Positions 9,291 through 19,800 of a stretch of 64,000 bases of DNA are shown in pieces. Made by a program: the position numbers and the translations under genes. A model generated the notes under the pieces. That model was not told the origin of the DNA. It was given only the letters and a program-made list of their open reading frames with translations, and made no database searches. The stretch lies in the NCBI GenBank assembly GCA_964569025.1, contig CAZMSQ010000009.1:22080-86079 (forward strand), given 5' to 3'. Each line of letters opens with the position of its first letter. Position 1 is the stretch's first letter. This DNA comes from CAZMSQ01 sp964569025. Lineage in GTDB: Bacteria > Bacteroidota > Bacteroidia > Chitinophagales > Saprospiraceae.

Positions 9291-10664
9291 ATGACAAAGG
9301 TCCAGTCCAATCCAAGCCCGAATACCCGAACAAGCAGAGCAAGCTCTCTCCTGTTTATTTTATCGCTCTTTGGAGTCATTGTTTTTTACAGTCTGACGAC
9401 TACTTCTGGCGATGAGACAGAATCCATGACAGATGGTTTGGAAGCCCATTTGCACCTGGATTGTTTCCCAATTGAAGAGCCCATCGAAAAATACGGAATC
9501 ACGGTAAACGGCAAGCACTTTGAAGAAGGCCGTATCAATCCGGGACAAACCCTTTCAACGCTATTGGTGCCGCTGGGAGTGTCTCAGGTGGCTATCGATC
9601 AAATAGCGCGAAAAGCCCGGGATACGGAAATCTTCGACGTTCGCCAAATCCGCTCCGGCAAACCGTTTGCGCTCATTGCTCCATCAGAAGGTGAGGCACC
9701 CACACACTTTATTTACGAGCCTGACATTTTCAGTTACCTCATATTCCATTTCGGCCCCGAACCTGAGGTCACAAGGGTTGTGCGCCCGACAGAAAAAATC
9801 AGGCGCCAGGCAGGGGGAGTCATTGAAAACAGTTTGTGGCTGACTCTCCGAGATCAGGGACTCAGCGACCAATTGGCATGGAGGCTGGAAGATGCCCTTG
9901 CCTGGAGCGTTGACTTTTATCACATCCAGAAAAATGCCGCATTTAAAGTGGTGTTCGATGAAATCATGGTTGATGGCACTTCAGCCGGGGTTGGCGATTT
10001 ATATGCTGCCTGGTTTACCAATGGTGGAGAGACTTATTATGCGTATTTGTACGAGAGTGATGATTATTTCGGGTACTTTGACGATCAGGCCAGACCCATG
10101 AGGAAAGCATTCCTCAAGGCACCGGTTCGCTACTCGAGGATTTCCTCTCGCTTCAATCCGCGCCGGTACCATCCGATTCTCAAGCGGGTCAAACCGCACC
10201 TCGGCACAGACTATGCAGCGCCCTACGGCACCGAAATTTACGCCACTGCAGACGGCACAGTCATTGAAGCCCGCTATACGCGAGGGAATGGCCGTTATGT
10301 GAAAATTCGGCATGATAAAACCTATGAGACCCAATACCTGCACATGCAGCGTTTTGCCAAAGGTATGCGTCCTGGAAAATCGGTCCGCCAAGGAGATGTC
10401 ATCGGGTATGTCGGCGCCACCGGTTTGGCGACCGGGCCACATGTCTGCTATCGGTTTTGGAAAAATGGGAAACAGGTTGACCCTTTACGCCAGAATCTGC
10501 CACCTCCTGAACCAATGGCAGAAGCTGAGGTTCCCCTCTTCATGAAAGTCAGGGATATCCTCCGCGCCGAGCTGGATGCCATCCCTCATCCTGAAAAAAT
10601 ATCGCCTGAAGAGGAGGCTATTTTTGGAACCGGTGAGCAACTACCCGATCCTTCCATCCTCTGA
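9291..10664 (+). CDS. M23 family metallopeptidase with His-to-Cys change
   Basis: Envelope peptidase of the LytM/lysostaphin M23 family, expected to cut peptidoglycan cross-bridges or stem peptides. The ATG at 9291 is chosen because it gives a cytoplasmic N-tail and one membrane anchor (about residues 20-37); an upstream TTG at 9219 would only lengthen the tail. An opioid-growth-factor/LysM-like substrate region precedes the peptidase domain (about residues 280-400). That domain has the first Zn motif HLGTDYAAP and the Y-L-H motif, but the final motif is GPHVCYRFW instead of GPHLHFE, so the last Zn-ligand His is replaced by Cys. Its TGA overlaps the ATG of the next gene by one base. The protein is 457 residues long. 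Confidence 0.88.
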   Translation: MTKVQSNPSPNTRTSRASSLLFILSLFGVIVFYSLTTTSGDETESMTDGLEAHLHLDCFPIEEPIEKYGITVNGKHFEEGRINPGQTLSTLLVPLGVSQVAIDQIARKARDTEIFDVRQIRSGKPFALIAPSEGEAPTHFIYEPDIFSYLIFHFGPEPEVTRVVRPTEKIRRQAGGVIENSLWLTLRDQGLSDQLAWRLEDALAWSVDFYHIQKNAAFKVVFDEIMVDGTSAGVGDLYAAWFTNGGETYYAYLYESDDYFGYFDDQARPMRKAFLKAPVRYSRISSRFNPRRYHPILKRVKPHLGTDYAAPYGTEIYATADGTVIEARYTRGNGRYVKIRHDKTYETQYLHMQRFAKGMRPGKSVRQGDVIGYVGATGLATGPHVCYRFWKNGKQVDPLRQNLPPPEPMAEAEVPLFMKVRDILRAELDAIPHPEKISPEEEAIFGTGEQLPDPSIL

Positions 10665-11845
10665 TGAATCCTCCTGCCGTCTTGTTCTTGCCGGGATGGT
10701 ACCCCACCCCGGCCGACCCACAGGATGGTGTATTTATCAGGAAACACGCCCTTGCGGTCAGTCAACTCAGGCCCGTCATCGTGCTGTTTCCCGTCCCGGA
10801 AGGAGCCTACAATCTTCCTCAGTCGCGGACAATCGGCGCTCTCTATGAATATTTCCCGACCTATATACCCTCCGGATTGCCCCTCATCGGTCCTGCCCTT
10901 ACGCTCCTTCGTTTCTTTCTGGCTGCATTACGGAGTCTGCGCATCATACGGAAAACGCATCAACCGCGCATCGTCCATCTGCATGTCATCCTTCGGAATG
11001 GGATGATTGCGATGTGGCTTCATTTCTTTCACCGCCTTCCTTTTCTGCTCACAGAACACTGGACCGGCTATCTTTCTGGTGCCTATGAATCACTGTCAAG
11101 CCTTCGGCGATTTGTCATGCGAATCATAGCGCGTCAATCCAGACTCATCACGGTCGTCTCTCCGGCCCTTCGTGATGCCATGATCCAAGCAAACCTGCAC
11201 CATGATATCCGCATTGTGCCCAATGTTGTCGAATCAGTCGGACGCTCGCGGGCATCGATTGTGGCCTCCACGCGTTCTGAAGGGCCCGTACGCATCCTGA
11301 ATGTATCGGATTTTTATGATGAGAAGAAGAATGTATCGGGCCTGCTGCGGGCATTTTCAAGTCTGGTTTGCAAGGGGATCGATGCTGAGCTGCACATTAT
11401 TGGGGATGGTCCAGACCGCAAGTTATTGCACACTTTGGCCGATACGCTTCCGGGATTAAGCGGCCGCGTGAAGTTTTCTGGGAGGGTTGCCAATGAGGTT
11501 GTTCTTGAAGCCATGGCAAAAACCCATTTCTATGTGTGCCCGAGTCATTTTGAAACCTTTTCTGTCAGCACTGCCGAAGCGCTGGCCGCCGGCAAACCGG
11601 TTATATGCACAGCCTGCGGTGGACCGGAATATTTTGTTGATTCATCTTGTGGGTTTGTCATTCCGAAAGCCAACCAGAAGGCACTCGAAGAGGCCCTGAG
11701 CAGGATGTGTCAACAGTTTCAGAACTTCAACCCCGCTGCTCTGCGCTCAGCTGCCAATCGCTTTCAGGCACGGACAGTCGGACTCCTGTTTGAAGAGATA
11801 TATTTGGAGATACAGAATGACGATTCTGAGAAGATCTCGGCATGA
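10664..11845 (+). CDS. Glycosyltransferase family 4
   Basis: GT-B fold glycosyltransferase of 393 residues. The N-terminal half has the usual donor-independent Rossmann region (WYPTPADPQDGVFIRKHA, LLTEHWTGYLSG). The C-terminal half has the GT4 donor-site motifs: NVSDFYDEKKNVSGLLRAF (about residue 210), HIIGDGPDRKLL, and VCPSHFETFSVSTAEALAAGKPVI (about 290-315) with the E-x7-E pattern. It should transfer a hexose from an NDP-sugar onto a surface glycan or lipid carrier. It is coupled at both ends: one base of overlap with the M23 gene and ATGA overlap with the flippase, which points to a small surface-polysaccharide operon. Confidence 0.9.
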   Translation: MNPPAVLFLPGWYPTPADPQDGVFIRKHALAVSQLRPVIVLFPVPEGAYNLPQSRTIGALYEYFPTYIPSGLPLIGPALTLLRFFLAALRSLRIIRKTHQPRIVHLHVILRNGMIAMWLHFFHRLPFLLTEHWTGYLSGAYESLSSLRRFVMRIIARQSRLITVVSPALRDAMIQANLHHDIRIVPNVVESVGRSRASIVASTRSEGPVRILNVSDFYDEKKNVSGLLRAFSSLVCKGIDAELHIIGDGPDRKLLHTLADTLPGLSGRVKFSGRVANEVVLEAMAKTHFYVCPSHFETFSVSTAEALAAGKPVICTACGGPEYFVDSSCGFVIPKANQKALEEALSRMCQQFQNFNPAALRSAANRFQARTVGLLFEEIYLEIQNDDSEKISA

Positions 11846-13182
11846 AAGGAACGCTCGCACAAATAGTCAGCACGCTCTACACTTTGGTCCCCGGATTATC
11901 AGACGAGGCCGGCATGCAGCGGCATTTATCGCGGGGCACATTCTGGACACTCGTTTTGCACTTCAGTCACATCGGGCTGACTTTTTTGATTTCCGTGCTG
12001 TTGGCCAGATGGCTGGGGGCAACGTCATACGGGAGCTTTACCCATATACTCACATGGCTGATGGTGCTTGTCACTGCCGGCTCTGTTGGTGCCGACGATT
12101 TGCTGGTCAAAGAACTGCCTCGCCATCCGGACGGTCAGGGTCCGGGAAGGGAGCTCATCAGATTTACGCTTCTCTTTACGCTTGCCGGCAGTTCATTTCT
12201 GGCTGTTCTATTCGCAATCTTACTGTATGCAGACTTGCTGCCCTGGCTTTCCGAATATGCGTCATATTTTGCCATTCTCCTTCCTGTGGTGCCGCTTTTT
12301 GCCCTGATCTATTGGGCAATGGCAGGATTGCGTGCTACCCAGTCTCTTATTACGGCTCAATGGCCAGAAAAAGCAGCCCGGCCGGCAATTCTGATTGTCC
12401 TGATTGTTTTGTGGTATGCAGCCAGCGACTCCCATATTGGGTTGACTGAAGTTATACGGATTGTGGCTTTCACCATTGTACTGACGGGATTTTTGTACGC
12501 AGTTTTGGTTTACAAAAAGGTCTGGCCAAAAGCCGGCAGAAAGATGGCGGGTCCTCCAGACCGCAGCCACTGGCGAGGGCAACTCCTGATATTCGCCTTG
12601 CTACCGGTGCTCAACATTTTGAACCAGCGTATAGACATTCTGATACTCGGAAACCTTGCTGACGATGAAGCCGTCGGAATTTACGGAATCAGTTCGCGAC
12701 TGACTGAAATGATTCCATTCTCACTCATCCTTTTTCAAAATGTATTTTCTCCTCTCTATGCCCGCTATCACAGTTCAGGCGACCTGAAGGCCCTCGAAAA
12801 ACTGGTCAGGAGGGGCATTCGCCTTTCTCTCATTCTCGCTGCCCCGGTTGCCCTGACATTGCTGATTTTTGGATCTTCCATTCTCCGGATTTTCGGATCA
12901 GAATTCGCGGAAGGCTATAATGTCATTCTCATTCTCTCCCCTGTCCAGATTCTATCTCTGGCCATTGGCCCTCTGGCGTTTTTGCTAATGATGGTAGGAA
13001 AAGGAAGACTCGCCTTTCTGATAATGGCAGGCGGGCTCCTTCTCACTGCCATCCTGCAGACGATGCTCATCCCAGCTTACGGCGTGGAAGGCGCGGCAGC
13101 GGGCCGCGCTACAGGGTTGATAGTCACACAACTGGCCTATGCCAGAGCAACATGGAGTACGCTCAAAATCAGAACAATATAA
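11842..13182 (+). CDS. Polysaccharide flippase (Wzx/MOP superfamily)
   Basis: Integral membrane protein of 446 residues with about 12-14 hydrophobic helices, starting around residue 33 with RGTFWTLVLHFSHIGLTFLISVLLARWLGATSYG, the typical opening of polysaccharide biosynthesis/export (MOP) proteins. Expected to flip lipid-linked oligosaccharide across the inner membrane. The ATG overlaps the glycosyltransferase stop (ATGA). Together with the preceding GT4 this suggests assembly of a lipid-linked glycan; the glycan itself cannot be identified, since no polymerase or initiating transferase is adjacent. Confidence 0.88.
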   Translation: MKGTLAQIVSTLYTLVPGLSDEAGMQRHLSRGTFWTLVLHFSHIGLTFLISVLLARWLGATSYGSFTHILTWLMVLVTAGSVGADDLLVKELPRHPDGQGPGRELIRFTLLFTLAGSSFLAVLFAILLYADLLPWLSEYASYFAILLPVVPLFALIYWAMAGLRATQSLITAQWPEKAARPAILIVLIVLWYAASDSHIGLTEVIRIVAFTIVLTGFLYAVLVYKKVWPKAGRKMAGPPDRSHWRGQLLIFALLPVLNILNQRIDILILGNLADDEAVGIYGISSRLTEMIPFSLILFQNVFSPLYARYHSSGDLKALEKLVRRGIRLSLILAAPVALTLLIFGSSILRIFGSEFAEGYNVILILSPVQILSLAIGPLAFLLMMVGKGRLAFLIMAGGLLLTAILQTMLIPAYGVEGAAAGRATGLIVTQLAYARATWSTLKIRTI

Positions 13183-13233
13183 CTCATCAGCGCTCTGCAA
13201 TAGATTCAATTTTTTACTTTTCCAAGGTATTCT

Positions 13234-13241
13234 TACCTTTG
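13234..13241 (+). promoter_or_regulatory. Bacteroidota-type -7 box (TACCTTTG) for accD
   Basis: TACCTTTG fits TAnnTTTG, with a T-rich stretch about 18 bases upstream as a weak -33 element. It lies 94 bases before the accD ATG, inside the open frame extending upstream of accD, which supports the shorter accD start. Confidence 0.5.
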
Positions 13242-13334
13242 ACCCCCGTCCTTGAGCATGCACGCATGCACAAGGTGCACTATACAAACGTTCGGAGCGC
13301 CCAGCCCTCCGATTTTTCACGCAACCGGAACACT

Positions 13335-14204
13335 ATGGGTTGGTTCAAAAGGCTCAAAAACGGGATCATCACCTCCACCAAGGAGAAGAAGGAAGCACCC
13401 GATGGCTTGTGGTACAAATGCAAAAAATGCAAGGAGACCAGCACCATGAAAGACCTCAAGGCCAACTTTCACAAGTGCCCGAAATGCAACTACCACGTCA
13501 AAATCAGCAGCACCCAATATTTTGACCTGATTTTTGACGGAAAATATGACCGGTTGTTCGATGAACTCGGACCTGAGGACTTCCTTCATTTTGAAGATCT
13601 CAAGTCCTACACTCAGCGCATCGAAGACGCCAAAAGAAAGACATCCCTGAATGAGGCGATGACTGTGGCCAGCGGGAAGGTGAATCGGAGGCCATTGGTT
13701 ATTGCGGCGATGGATTTCAGTTTCATCGGAGGATCTATGGGCTCAGTGGTCGGGGAGAAGATATCAAGGGCAATTGATTATTGCCTTGAGCAGCAATGCC
13801 CCCTGATGATTATCTCAAAGTCCGGTGGTGCCAGGATGATGGAGTCTGCATTCTCCCTTATGCAAATGGCAAAGACCTCTGCCAAGCTCTCCCTTATGGC
13901 AAAGGCAGGCATTCCTTACTTTTCCTTTCTGACTGATCCGACAACCGGAGGCGTAACCGCCTCTTACGCCATGCTTGGTGATATCAATTTTGCAGAGCCG
14001 GAAGCTCTCATCGGATTTGCAGGGCCACGGGTTATTCGGGAAACCATCAAGCAAGAGCTCCCGGAAGGATTTCAGTCTTCTGAATCCGTCATGGAAAACG
14101 GATTTCTCGACTTTATTGTCGACCGCAAAGATCTCAAAGAAACAATTTCCGACCTCCTTTACTTTTTCAACAAGGTCATAGACCCATCTCCGGCAGCAGA
14201 CTAA
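13335..14204 (+). CDS. accD: Acetyl-CoA carboxylase carboxyltransferase subunit beta
   Basis: Beta subunit of the acetyl-CoA carboxylase carboxyltransferase, which with AccA moves the carboxyl group from biotin to acetyl-CoA, giving malonyl-CoA for fatty acid synthesis. The 289-residue protein begins MGWFKRLKNGI, the family start; the open frame continues upstream to 13152 but that part contains the promoter and looks non-coding. The four-Cys zinc ribbon is near residues 28-50 (CKKCKE ... CPKCNY). The crotonase-fold core has ISKSGGARMMES and TDPTTGGVTASYAMLGD (about 155-215), which hold the oxyanion-hole glycines. It stands alone and ends 12 bases from the convergent DUF5686 gene. Confidence 0.96.
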   Translation: MGWFKRLKNGIITSTKEKKEAPDGLWYKCKKCKETSTMKDLKANFHKCPKCNYHVKISSTQYFDLIFDGKYDRLFDELGPEDFLHFEDLKSYTQRIEDAKRKTSLNEAMTVASGKVNRRPLVIAAMDFSFIGGSMGSVVGEKISRAIDYCLEQQCPLMIISKSGGARMMESAFSLMQMAKTSAKLSLMAKAGIPYFSFLTDPTTGGVTASYAMLGDINFAEPEALIGFAGPRVIRETIKQELPEGFQSSESVMENGFLDFIVDRKDLKETISDLLYFFNKVIDPSPAAD

Positions 14205-14216
14205 CAAGCCACTCAT

Positions 14217-16694
14217 TTACAGTCCTACCGATAGAACGATTCTTGCTCCTCCGTATGTTCCCCCTGGAAACGGGAATACCACATCTGCACGCAAGATCCT
14301 CAACCACAGGAATCCTATATTTTCCGCCCCCACATTCCACTCCAAATAATGGTCGGCAGGTGTCTGTAAGAGGGATACACCTGCCACGGCTTTCCAGCCG
14401 AGCTTCCTAATCAAGGGAATTTTATCGAGTAGAAAGCCCTCGAAGTGGTGTTCAGTATGGGCCTGCGCATACGTGCCGTCAGTGCTGTAGGCGTAATATG
14501 GCAGCCAGAGAAACCCTTTCAGATATCTGTCCGAACGAGTCACGACCATTTGATTTCCAATAAAGTGCATACGGTCAATAAATTCCATGTTCTTCTGATT
14601 CCTTGGAAAGAAGCCCCCTTCGACGAACCAGGATGTTGTTCCCCCCAATCCGAATTGCACCTTCCCTTTCAGTGAAGCGGCCACGTGGTGAAACGCGACT
14701 TGTGCTCCGAGTGTGCGGATGCCTGTCCGGTACTTCAGAGTCAGTTCGGGCCAGGCAGACCCCAGCATCACCTTTCGGTTCGGATAGCGCCAGTATTTCT
14801 GCGCAAATCGAATCCGCACTGAGGTTTCGAACAAAAAAGCGCGGCTCCGATCAAAAAAGGGTTCACCCTGCGGAGCCTCCTGAATACCATTCACAAACGG
14901 GTCATTCCAGGCATAAAACCCATCTTTCTTTGAAAGACTATATTCCGTTGCATTGACCAGACCCCGGCGGTCCGCATACTCAAGCGCCGTCTGTACCATG
15001 AGGCCATTGGCCACCTCCTGCCTGAATTCGACACGGCCATACCACTTTTCATACAACTTCAGAAAATTGGTCTTTGAAAAAAGTGCATAGATGTTGTTCA
15101 ACTCCTCGTTGACAGGATTTTCTGAGTTGAGCTGTGTGATTTCCCTTCCGCCACTGACACTCACGCGCGCATAATTGATGGCATTAAACTGACGGGTCAA
15201 CCTCAAGCGCCCACGCAACTGCTTGTCTGTCAAACCATAGGTAAGTGCTGGTTCGATCTCCAAATATGCCGTCTCATCTTTGTCACTTGACATTCTATAC
15301 CTTAGCCGAAGAGACGTGGATACGCCCTGTACCGGGTTAAATGCAAAAGTGCTCAGGGGCGATTCCAAGGTCAGGAAACGCCGTTCCCAGGAGTTGGACC
15401 AGGTATGTCCACTAAGTAGGCTCGAAAAGGTAAATCTATTGTTTTCGCGGTCGAGAGAGTCCATGTAGGGCTTGGATTCCCAAATTGCCTGGAGACTATC
15501 TTTCCTGGAATAATCATTCAGTTCCTCATGGGTAAGCGGCACTGGGCGCACAGCTTCCCAAAATGCGGAGTCATGGGCATTTGCCCCTTCTTCAATGGTA
15601 AAAACCTCAGCAGAAAACAATCCTGCCGGAAACTCAGGATTGAGCTCATACCGAGAGAACTGGGTTGAGATATAGCCTTCTACCTCAAATCCAAAGATGG
15701 AAAGAGAAAATGATAAAGACTGGTCAAATGGCATCCAGCGATTCGGAGTATCGACTGGGATATAGACTTGTCTGACCAAGAGGGTATCGATGATTGGTTG
15801 CTTCATACTCTTTCCGGTTAACCGGAAATCGACGCTTTGAATATTCCAGAGATCTTCCGTGATATAAATGAATCCGGAGAAAGTCGGGTCTTCCTCACGC
15901 TTTGGGAGGACTGCAATTTTATTGATCAGCCTTCCCTGTTCATCGAAAAAGGTGCCTTCCAGACGGTATCGGTAATAAAAAAAGGCACCGGCAGCAATTG
16001 GAGAAATAATTGACCGGCCCAGGTCAACTGTCGGCTTGTAAAAATTCATATTCATGAGAGATGCCCGATTGAAGCTGAATGCATCATCGCTCCCACTCAC
16101 TTTTGAAGACCGCATCACCTCTTTTTGCTTCCCCGGAAGGTCCATATACAAATCCGATTCAGATTCCGAGAGATAGATAATTCCCTGCCCGTTTGTATCA
16201 AGGATTCCACCCAGATCACCAATCTCTGTACCCATGATTCGATCTGGAGTCTCCGTAAACCGATACAGGCTTTTCATATACGCACGACACGAAAAAGACT
16301 GGCCGGCATCCAACCATTGTTGCCTCACTTCCATTGCTTTCCGGATAATCGCATAGGCCGGGTCTTCAGCTCCCGCTACCACATTGACTTCTGTCAGGTC
16401 TATGGCCTGAGCCTCAAGCGAGACTATGAGGTCAGCGGTGAGTGATTGCGTCTCAATCAGGGTAGAATCATACACAGTCTGATACCCGATGAATCGAAAC
16501 ACAATGACCCGTGGCTCATCAGAGGCAGCGAGCTCAAAGCGTCCCTCTACATTTGTGACAGAACCTACAGTACTGCCTTCGTAATAGACACTCACAAAAG
16601 GAAGAGGCTCTCCGGCAGGGTCTGTGACCAGACCGCTGACCTGAGCGAGCACGGAGAGAGGAAAAAGGAGAATGAGAAAGAAGAGGATACGCAT
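14217..16694 (-). CDS. DUF5686 family outer-membrane protein with CarboxypepD-reg-like domain
   Basis: Envelope protein of 825 residues typical of Bacteroidota. A signal peptide (MRILFFLILL...LAQ) defines the start at 16694; an ATG 7 codons upstream would precede it. A carboxypeptidase-regulatory-like beta-sandwich follows (about residues 20-105, VSGLVTDPAGEPLPFVSVYYEGS), then the DUF5686 region, where the C-terminal ~400 residues alternate like an outer-membrane beta-barrel and end in an aromatic/hydrophobic strand (ARIVLSVGL). The N-terminal domain is the one that precedes SusC/TonB-dependent receptors, but no plug or TonB box is seen. Function is not established for the family; a role in the outer membrane is inferred. 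Confidence 0.85.
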   Translation of the reverse strand: MRILFFLILLFPLSVLAQVSGLVTDPAGEPLPFVSVYYEGSTVGSVTNVEGRFELAASDEPRVIVFRFIGYQTVYDSTLIETQSLTADLIVSLEAQAIDLTEVNVVAGAEDPAYAIIRKAMEVRQQWLDAGQSFSCRAYMKSLYRFTETPDRIMGTEIGDLGGILDTNGQGIIYLSESESDLYMDLPGKQKEVMRSSKVSGSDDAFSFNRASLMNMNFYKPTVDLGRSIISPIAAGAFFYYRYRLEGTFFDEQGRLINKIAVLPKREEDPTFSGFIYITEDLWNIQSVDFRLTGKSMKQPIIDTLLVRQVYIPVDTPNRWMPFDQSLSFSLSIFGFEVEGYISTQFSRYELNPEFPAGLFSAEVFTIEEGANAHDSAFWEAVRPVPLTHEELNDYSRKDSLQAIWESKPYMDSLDRENNRFTFSSLLSGHTWSNSWERRFLTLESPLSTFAFNPVQGVSTSLRLRYRMSSDKDETAYLEIEPALTYGLTDKQLRGRLRLTRQFNAINYARVSVSGGREITQLNSENPVNEELNNIYALFSKTNFLKLYEKWYGRVEFRQEVANGLMVQTALEYADRRGLVNATEYSLSKKDGFYAWNDPFVNGIQEAPQGEPFFDRSRAFLFETSVRIRFAQKYWRYPNRKVMLGSAWPELTLKYRTGIRTLGAQVAFHHVAASLKGKVQFGLGGTTSWFVEGGFFPRNQKNMEFIDRMHFIGNQMVVTRSDRYLKGFLWLPYYAYSTDGTYAQAHTEHHFEGFLLDKIPLIRKLGWKAVAGVSLLQTPADHYLEWNVGAENIGFLWLRILRADVVFPFPGGTYGGARIVLSVGL

Positions 16695-16859
16695 AGGATT
16701 CAATTCAAAGTACACGGACTCTTAAGAAGACAGAACTTCCATTCATTCTGTTCTGAAAAAACTCACCATGCAAATGAAAAAATTACACTTTATGAACTCC
16801 CTTCCTTGGGAGGAGGTTATGCATAACGGCAATTCTATAGAGAACCGTACCTTCGGCCC

Positions 16860-19800
16860 GTGGACATATTACAACAGCTACTCACACAATATCGTGCGCA
16901 CGAAAAAATCGTGCAAATCAGTCAATGGCTCGGAGATGACAAAACCCGGCCACGTATTCGCATCAGTGGGCTGACTGGTTCGGCTGATGCTTACGTGGCA
17001 GCCGCACTGTTTTTGGAAAGACCCGGTTTCACATTGTATATCGGTGCAGATAAAGAAGAAGCTGCCTACTTTCAAAACAGCCTCGCGAATCTGCTTCCGA
17101 AAAAAGAAGTCCATTTTTTTCCAGATTCATTCAAGAGCCCCGGAAATTTTGAGCGGCTGGAAAGCAGCAATGTGTTGCAGCGTACTGAAATCATCAATCG
17201 CATCAGCCAGTCGCTGGCAGAAGGAGAATGCATCGTCACCTATCCCGAAGCCTTATTCGAACGGGTTGTTTCGCCGGGTGAGTTATCCGGCTCCAGAATT
17301 GAAATCAGGTCTGGAGAATCACTGGATGTAGACACCATCATTGAGGTGCTGATTGAGTACGGATTTACACGGACTGACTTCGTGTACGAGCCAGGTCAGT
17401 TTTCAATCCGCGGTGGTATTGTAGACATTTTCTCCTATGGGAATGAATGGCCCTACCGGATAGAGTTGTTTGACGACGAAGTAGAGAGCATCCGGATTTT
17501 TGACCCAGTCAATCAACTCTCAAAGCAGAACATCTCTCGGGTCTCAATTGTGCCGAATATTAACACTCGCTTCAAGAAAGATCAAAAAGTTTCCTTGCTC
17601 AGCATTTTACCTGAAGATACGGTGGTTTGGGTCACAGACATTCAGCAACTCACCGATCGGCTGCAGCGATGCTTTGAGCAGGCTGAGGAGTTTGCGCGGA
17701 CTGTCCTTCCAACATTGGAGGAACAGGAGTTGAAATCAATTTTTGACGACCTTTCATTTTTGCGGCCGGGGGAGGTACTCTCGGATGTCCTTGACTTCGG
17801 GATGATCATTCCAAACAATGCAAAACCAGACTTGGAGATTCTCCACCATTTGTCCTGGTCTACCTCGCCTCAGCCAAGCTTCAATAAAAACTTCAATCTT
17901 CTGATTGAAAACCTCAGGGAGAATACCGGTAAAGGGCTGACCAATTATCTTTTTACGGACAACCCCCGGCAAATTGAACGATTTGACCATATTTTTGAAG
18001 ATTTGGAGGCGAATGTCAGCATTCAACCAATCCTGAAGGCCATTCACGCCGGATTTATCGATCATGAGCTTGGGATAGCATGCTACACAGACCACCAGAT
18101 TTTCCAGCGATTTCACAAATACAAGCTCAAGAGGGGTTTTACCAAAGACCGAGCCCTCAATCTGAGGCTGATCCGCGAATTACAACCGGGAGATTTTGTC
18201 ACTCACATCGACCATGGAGTCGGCAGGTACAGTGGCCTTGAGAAGATTAATATCAACGGCCACATTCAGGAGTCAGTCCGGCTGATTTACAAGAATAATG
18301 ACATTTTATACGTCAGCATTAACTCCCTGCACAAGATTGCCAAGTTTTCAGCAAAAGAGGGAACTGCCCCGGTTTTGAGCAAGTTGGGGTCAGATGCCTG
18401 GAAGAGACTGAAGAGTAAGACCAAGAAAAAAGTCAAAGATCTGGCGGCTGAGCTTATAAAACTGTATGCGAAACGGAGAGCCACCCCGGGATTTGCCTTT
18501 CCTCAAGACGGCTATCTGCAAAACGAACTGGAAGCATCATTCCTGTATGAGGACACACCTGATCAACTCAAAACAACCCAGGCTGTCAAGGAAGACATGA
18601 TGGCATCATTTCCGATGGACCGTCTTATTTGTGGTGATGTCGGGTTTGGAAAAACCGAAATTGCCATTAGGGCAGCCTTCAAATCTGTTGTAGCCGGCAA
18701 GCAGGTTGCCGTATTGGTTCCCACCACTATTCTGGCGTTGCAACACTACAAAACCTTCCGCGACCGTATCGGAGAATTCGGAGCAACGGTTGACTACATC
18801 AACCGGTTCCGAACCACCCGGGAGAAAAAGGAAATTTTCGCCAAACTCAAGGAAGGCAAGATTGACATTGTCATCGGCACCCATGGACTGCTCAGCAAGG
18901 ACATTGGTTTCAAGGACCTCGGTTTGCTTGTGATCGATGAAGAGCAGAAATTCGGAGTGGCTGCCAAAGAAAAACTCCGGAAACTAAAGGTCAATGTCGA
19001 TACCCTGACCTTGACTGCCACACCAATCCCCCGGACCCTTCAATTCAGCCTCATGGCGGCGCGCGATCTCAGTGTCATCAGAACGCCACCACCAAACAGA
19101 CTGCCGATTCATACTGAGACCCGAATTTTCAATGAGGAACTTATCAAAGACAGCATTTATTACGAAATCAATCGCGGCGGACAGGTGTTTTTTGTGCACA
19201 ACCGTGTCAAGACACTTCCGGATGTGGCCGCGATGTTGAGGCGATTGTGCCCGGATGTAGATATCGCCATGGCCCATGGGAAAATGGAAGCCTCTGATCT
19301 CGAGACCACGCTGCTTGACTTCATCGAACGCAGATATGACGTGCTGGTCAGCACAAATATCATCGAAACAGGTCTTGATATTCCAAACGCCAACACCATC
19401 ATCATCAATAATGCCCACCAGTTCGGGATGAGCGACTTGCACCAATTGCGGGGCCGTGTGGGTCGCTCCAACCGCCAGGCATTCTGCTACCTGTTTTCCC
19501 CTCCCCTCTCTACCCTGACCTCTGAGGCGCGCAAAAGACTGAAAGCTCTGGAGGAGTTTTCAGAATTGGGCTCAGGCATCAATATCGCCATGCGCGATCT
19601 CGATATCCGCGGAGCCGGTAATCTGCTCGGAGCCGAACAAAGCGGTTTTATTACAGACATCGGTTATGAAACCTACCAGAAAATCCTCGAAGAGGCAATT
19701 CTTGAATTAAAAGAAGGGGAGTTCCGGGATCTCTTTCAAGAGGACCTTGAGAAAAACCGGACCTTCGTGCGTGAGGTTCAGATTGAAACGGATACCGAAA

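Noticed and set aside
13152..13334. Upstream extension of accD giving a 350-residue protein
   Set aside because: The extension overlaps the flippase end and contains a TACCTTTG promoter box; the family N-terminus MGWFKRLK starts at 13335.
16768..16974. Short plus-strand frame before mfd
   Set aside because: It overlaps the first 115 bases of mfd in another frame, has no coding features, and the mfd N-terminus starts cleanly at the GTG.
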